DNA of 64,000 bases from assembly GCF_002220095.1 (NCBI RefSeq), contig NZ_CP022372.1, positions 3,010,501 to 3,074,500 on the forward strand, given 5' to 3'. The translations under genes and the position numbers were made by a program. Below are positions 60,699 through 64,000 of the stretch, piece by piece (position 1 is the stretch's first letter; each line of letters opens with the position of its first letter). A model generated the notes under the pieces. The model was not told where the DNA came from. It searched no databases and saw nothing but the letters and a program-made list of their open reading frames with translations. Source of the stretch: Bosea sp. AS-1. Lineage in GTDB: Bacteria > Pseudomonadota > Alphaproteobacteria > Rhizobiales > Beijerinckiaceae.

Positions 60699-63600
60699 AT
60701 GCGCATCGAGCGCCGCTACACCACCGCCGGACAGTCGCCCTACGCCGCGATCCCGTTCCGATCGGCCGTCAGCGAGATCAAGAATCCGGACGGCTCGGTC
60801 GTCTTCCGCCTGGAAGGCATCGAGGTTCCTGAGGCCTGGTCGCAGGTCGCGAGCGATGTGCTCGCGCAGAAATATTTCCGCAAGGCCGGCGTGCCGGCGC
60901 GCCTGAAGAAGGTCGAGGAGAACGACGTCCCGTCTTTCCTCTGGCGTTCCGTCGCCGACGAGGCCGCTCTCGCCGAGCTGCCGGAAGGCGAGCGCTACGG
61001 CTCCGAAATCTCCTCCAAGCAAGTCTTCGATCGCCTCGCGGGCTGCTGGACCTATTGGGGCTGGAAGGGCGGCTACTTCACCTCCGAGGAGGATGCGCAG
61101 GCTTTCCATGACGAGCTGCGCTTCATGCTCGCCACCCAGCGCGTCGCGCCGAACTCGCCGCAATGGTTCAATACCGGCCTGCACTGGGCCTATGGCATCG
61201 ACGGCCCCAGCCAGGGCCATTTCTATGTCGACTTCAAGACCGGCAAGCTGGTGAAATCGAAGTCGAGCTATGAGCACCCGCAGCCGCATGCCTGCTTCAT
61301 CCAGGGCGTGCAGGACGACCTCGTCAACGAGGGCGGCATCATGGACCTCTGGGTCCGCGAAGCCCGCCTGTTCAAATACGGCTCCGGCACCGGCTCGAAC
61401 TTCTCGCTGCTGCGCGGCGAAGGCGAGAAGCTCGCCGGCGGCGGCAAGTCGTCGGGCCTGATGTCCTTCCTCAAGATCGGCGACCGCGCGGCCGGCGCTA
61501 TCAAGTCGGGCGGCACGACGCGCCGCGCCGCCAAGATGGTCGTGGTCGATGCCGACCATCCCGATATCGAGGCCTATATCGACTGGAAGGTGAAGGAGGA
61601 GCAGAAGGTCGCCGCCCTCGTCACCGGCTCCAAGACCGTCAAGAAGCACATGAAGGCCGTGCTCAAGGCCTGCGTGAACTGCGAAGGCGACGGCGATTCC
61701 TGCTTCGATCCCGAGCAGAACCCGGCGCTGAAGCGCGAGATCAAGCTCGCCCGCAAGGCGCTGGTGCCGGACAACTATATCAAGCGCGTCATCCAGTTCG
61801 CGAAGCAGGGCTACAAGGACATCTCCTTCGACACCTATGACACCGACTGGGATTCCGATGCCTATCTCACCGTCTCCGGTCAGAACTCGAACAACTCGGT
61901 CTCGCTGACCGACGACTTCCTGCGCGCCGTCGAGAACGACAACGACTGGAACCTGATCCGCCGCACCGACGGCAAGGTCGCCAAGACGCTGAAGGCCAGC
62001 GAGCTGTGGGAGAAGATCGGCTACGCCGCCTGGGCCTCGGCCGATCCCGGCCTGCACTTCAACTCGACGATGAACGACTGGCACACCTGCCCGGCTTCGG
62101 GCCGGATCCGGGCGTCCAACCCGTGCTCGGAATACATGTTCCTCGACGACACGGCCTGCAACCTGGCCTCGGCCAACCTGCTGCAGTTCTACGATCGCGA
62201 GACCAAGTCCTTCGACGTCGCGGCCTATGAGCATCTCTGCCGGCTCTGGACCGTGGTGCTCGAGATCTCGGTGACGATGGCGCAGTTCCCGAGCCGCGAG
62301 ATCGCCGAGCTTTCCTACGAGTACCGCACGCTCGGCCTCGGCTACGCCAATATCGGCGGGCTGCTGATGACCATGGGCCTCGGCTATGACTCCGAGGAAG
62401 GCCGCGCGCTGGCCGGAGCACTGACCGCGATTATGACCGGCGTCGCCTACGCGACCTCGGCCGAGATGGCGGGCGAGCTCGGCCCCTTCCCAGGCTACAA
62501 GAAGAACGCCAGCCACATGCTGCGTGTCATCCGCAACCATCGCACCGCGGCCCACGGTCTCGCCGATGGCTATGAAGGCCTGAGCGTCACTCCCGTGCCG
62601 CTCGACCACGCCACCCTCGCCCGCCTCGGCGGCTCGGCCGTCACCATGGCGGAGCGCTCGCGCATCGTCTGGGACGAGGCCCTCGAGCAGGGCAAGCGCT
62701 ACGGCTATCGCAACGCCCAGGCGACCGTGATCGCGCCGACCGGCACGATCGGCCTCGTCATGGATTGCGACACCACCGGCATCGAGCCCGACTTCGCGCT
62801 GGTGAAGTTCAAGAAGCTCGCCGGCGGCGGCTACTTCAAGATCATCAACCGCGCCGTGCCGGATGCGCTCCGCGCGCTCGGCTACCGCGAGGCGGATATC
62901 GCCGAGATCGAGGCCTATGCCGTCGGCCATGGCTCGATGAAGCAGGCGCCGGGCATCAACCCGGGCTCGCTCAAGGCCAAGGGCTTCACCGACGAGAAGA
63001 TCGAGGCGGTCGAGAAGGGCTTGAAGAGCGCCTTCGACATCAAGTTCGTCTTCAACAAGTGGACGCTGGGCGAGGATTTCCTCACCGGCACGCTCAAGGT
63101 CCCGGCCGAGAAGCTCAACGACATGTCGTTCGAGCTCCTGCCCTTCCTCGGCTTCAGCAAGGCCGAGATCGAGGCCGCCAACGTCCATGTCTGCGGTGCG
63201 ATGACCCTGGAAGGCGCCCCGCACCTGAAGACCGAGCACTACAACGTCTTCGATTGCGCCAATCCCTGCGGCCGCATCGGCAAGCGCTATCTCTCGGTCG
63301 AGAGCCATATCCGCATGATGGCGGCGGCGCAGCCCTTCATCTCGGGCGCGATCTCCAAGACCATCAACATGCCGAACGAGGCGACGGTCGAGGACTGCAA
63401 GAGCGCCTATATGCTCTCGTGGAAGCTGGCGCTGAAGGCGAACGCCCTCTATCGCGACGGCTCCAAGCTCTCGCAGCCGCTGAATGCGGCGCTGATCTCG
63501 GATGAGGACGACGAGGCGGACGACGCGGTCGAGACGCTGGTCGCCCAGCCGATGGCGGCGCGCGCCACCCAGATCTCTGAGAAGATCGTCGAGCGCATCG

Positions 63601-64000
63601 TCGAGCGCGTCGAGCGCAAGCGCGAGCGCGAGAAGATGCCGGATCGCCGTACCGGCTACATTCAGAAGGCCACCGTCGGCGGCCACAAGGTCTATGTTCA
63701 TACCGGCGAGTATTCGGACGGGCGCCTCGGCGAGATCTTCATCGACATGCACAAGGAGGGCGCGGCCTTCCGGGCGATGATGAACAACTTCGCCATCGCG
63801 GTCTCGCTCGGCCTGCAATATGGCGTGCCGCTGGAAGAGTATGTCGAGGCCTTCACCTTCACCCGCTTCGAGCCTTCGGGCTTCGTCGCCGGCAACCAGT
63901 CGATCAAGAACGCGACCTCGATCCTCGACTACGTCTTCCGTGAGCTGGCGATCTCCTATCTCGGCCGCAACGACCTCGCCCATGTCGACCCGAGCGAGAT
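60699..64000 (+). CDS. nrdJ: Coenzyme-B12-dependent (class II) ribonucleotide reductase, C-terminus cut by the window edge
   Basis: NrdJ reduces ribonucleotides to deoxyribonucleotides with adenosylcobalamin and works with or without oxygen. About 1100 codons are present; family members of this length class are near 1200-1250 aa, so the last part is missing. It opens [20 protein letters not shown]. It has [15 protein letters not shown], then [19 protein letters not shown], and the active-site block [21 protein letters not shown], and [24 protein letters not shown] 60699 follows a GAGGG site ten bases upstream. This long alphaproteobacterial form has an extra C-terminal part, partly within the window. 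No B12 riboswitch is visible. Confidence 0.96.
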   Translation, partial: MRIERRYTTAGQSPYAAIPFRSAVSEIKNPDGSVVFRLEGIEVPEAWSQVASDVLAQKYFRKAGVPARLKKVEENDVPSFLWRSVADEAALAELPEGERYGSEISSKQVFDRLAGCWTYWGWKGGYFTSEEDAQAFHDELRFMLATQRVAPNSPQWFNTGLHWAYGIDGPSQGHFYVDFKTGKLVKSKSSYEHPQPHACFIQGVQDDLVNEGGIMDLWVREARLFKYGSGTGSNFSLLRGEGEKLAGGGKSSGLMSFLKIGDRAAGAIKSGGTTRRAAKMVVVDADHPDIEAYIDWKVKEEQKVAALVTGSKTVKKHMKAVLKACVNCEGDGDSCFDPEQNPALKREIKLARKALVPDNYIKRVIQFAKQGYKDISFDTYDTDWDSDAYLTVSGQNSNNSVSLTDDFLRAVENDNDWNLIRRTDGKVAKTLKASELWEKIGYAAWASADPGLHFNSTMNDWHTCPASGRIRASNPCSEYMFLDDTACNLASANLLQFYDRETKSFDVAAYEHLCRLWTVVLEISVTMAQFPSREIAELSYEYRTLGLGYANIGGLLMTMGLGYDSEEGRALAGALTAIMTGVAYATSAEMAGELGPFPGYKKNASHMLRVIRNHRTAAHGLADGYEGLSVTPVPLDHATLARLGGSAVTMAERSRIVWDEALEQGKRYGYRNAQATVIAPTGTIGLVMDCDTTGIEPDFALVKFKKLAGGGYFKIINRAVPDALRALGYREADIAEIEAYAVGHGSMKQAPGINPGSLKAKGFTDEKIEAVEKGLKSAFDIKFVFNKWTLGEDFLTGTLKVPAEKLNDMSFELLPFLGFSKAEIEAANVHVCGAMTLEGAPHLKTEHYNVFDCANPCGRIGKRYLSVESHIRMMAAAQPFISGAISKTINMPNEATVEDCKSAYMLSWKLALKANALYRDGSKLSQPLNAALISDEDDEADDAVETLVAQPMAARATQISEKIVERIVERVERKREREKMPDRRTGYIQKATVGGHKVYVHTGEYSDGRLGEIFIDMHKEGAAFRAMMNNFAIAVSLGLQYGVPLEEYVEAFTFTRFEPSGFVAGNQSIKNATSILDYVFRELAISYLGRNDLAHVDPSE

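Overview
The window is a GC-rich chromosomal segment of an alphaproteobacterium, most likely of the order Hyphomicrobiales and close to Bosea (the genus is my inference from gene order and protein style, not a search result). Supporting signs are the blocks pcm-tolC-popZ-valS, dusB-ntrB-ntrC-ntrY-ntrX-hfq-hflX with mazG beside it, ispDF as one fused gene, lipA with a COQ10-type gene, an NDUFA12 complex I subunit, a coenzyme-B12-dependent ribonucleotide reductase, and an Irr-type operator in front of suf. I see no insertion sequence, prophage, integrase or CRISPR array; this is core genome with a few accessory genes.

Layout. 1-1.6 kb: a Sel1-repeat protein, a 99-residue unknown and a VTT/DedA-like membrane protein. 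1.7-8.5 kb: valS, a small coupled ORF pair, popZ, tolC, pcm and tRNA-Asn. 8.6-13.5 kb: tRNA-Cys, photolyase, a short-chain dehydrogenase, an AlaX editing protein, sseA and a His-rich cupin. 13.5-16.9 kb: the molybdate block, with mop and trmO divergent from modABC over a ModE-like operator. 17-20 kb: copper export, copA and cueR behind a MerR-type 19-bp-spacer promoter. 20-22 kb: an M20 amidohydrolase and a small RNA resembling alpha-r8/MmgR. 22-24.3 kb: recX, arfB, mazG and a secreted unknown. 24.3-33.6 kb: the nitrogen regulatory cluster with hfq and hflX, and dusB. 33.7-37 kb: ispDF, pncC, a COQ10-like gene and lipA. 37-39.7 kb: a GlsB-like protein, a DNA-binding-only ModE homologue coupled to msrC, a Nudix hydrolase and a methyltransferase. 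39.7-46.9 kb: the complete suf operon (cysteine desulfurase-sufB-sufC-sufD-tautomerase-sufS-sufT) behind an Irr-box palindrome. 47-50.3 kb: an alpha/beta hydrolase, a GcvA-like LysR regulator, a DUF1127 protein and tyrS. 50.3-57.2 kb: a giant AsmA-like protein, bcp, an M23 peptidase, and prfB with a programmed +1 frameshift. 57.3-64 kb: a DUF2155 protein, a 2-hydroxyacid dehydrogenase, NDUFA12 and nrdJ, which runs off the right edge.

How the parts work together. Much of the window handles metals and stress: molybdate uptake and sensing, copper efflux, iron-sulfur cluster assembly under probable Irr control, lipoyl synthesis (an Fe-S enzyme), methionine sulfoxide repair and a peroxiredoxin. 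Hfq and a candidate Hfq-type small RNA lie about 4 kb apart, next to the NtrBC/NtrYX nitrogen regulators; the alpha-r8 RNA of Sinorhizobium is known for controlling carbon storage, so a link to C/N balance is plausible but unproven. I did not find a clearly undescribed multi-gene system. The least explained items are the tautomerase coupled inside suf, the small ORF pair near valS, the ModE/MsrC operon and the long nrdJ leader.
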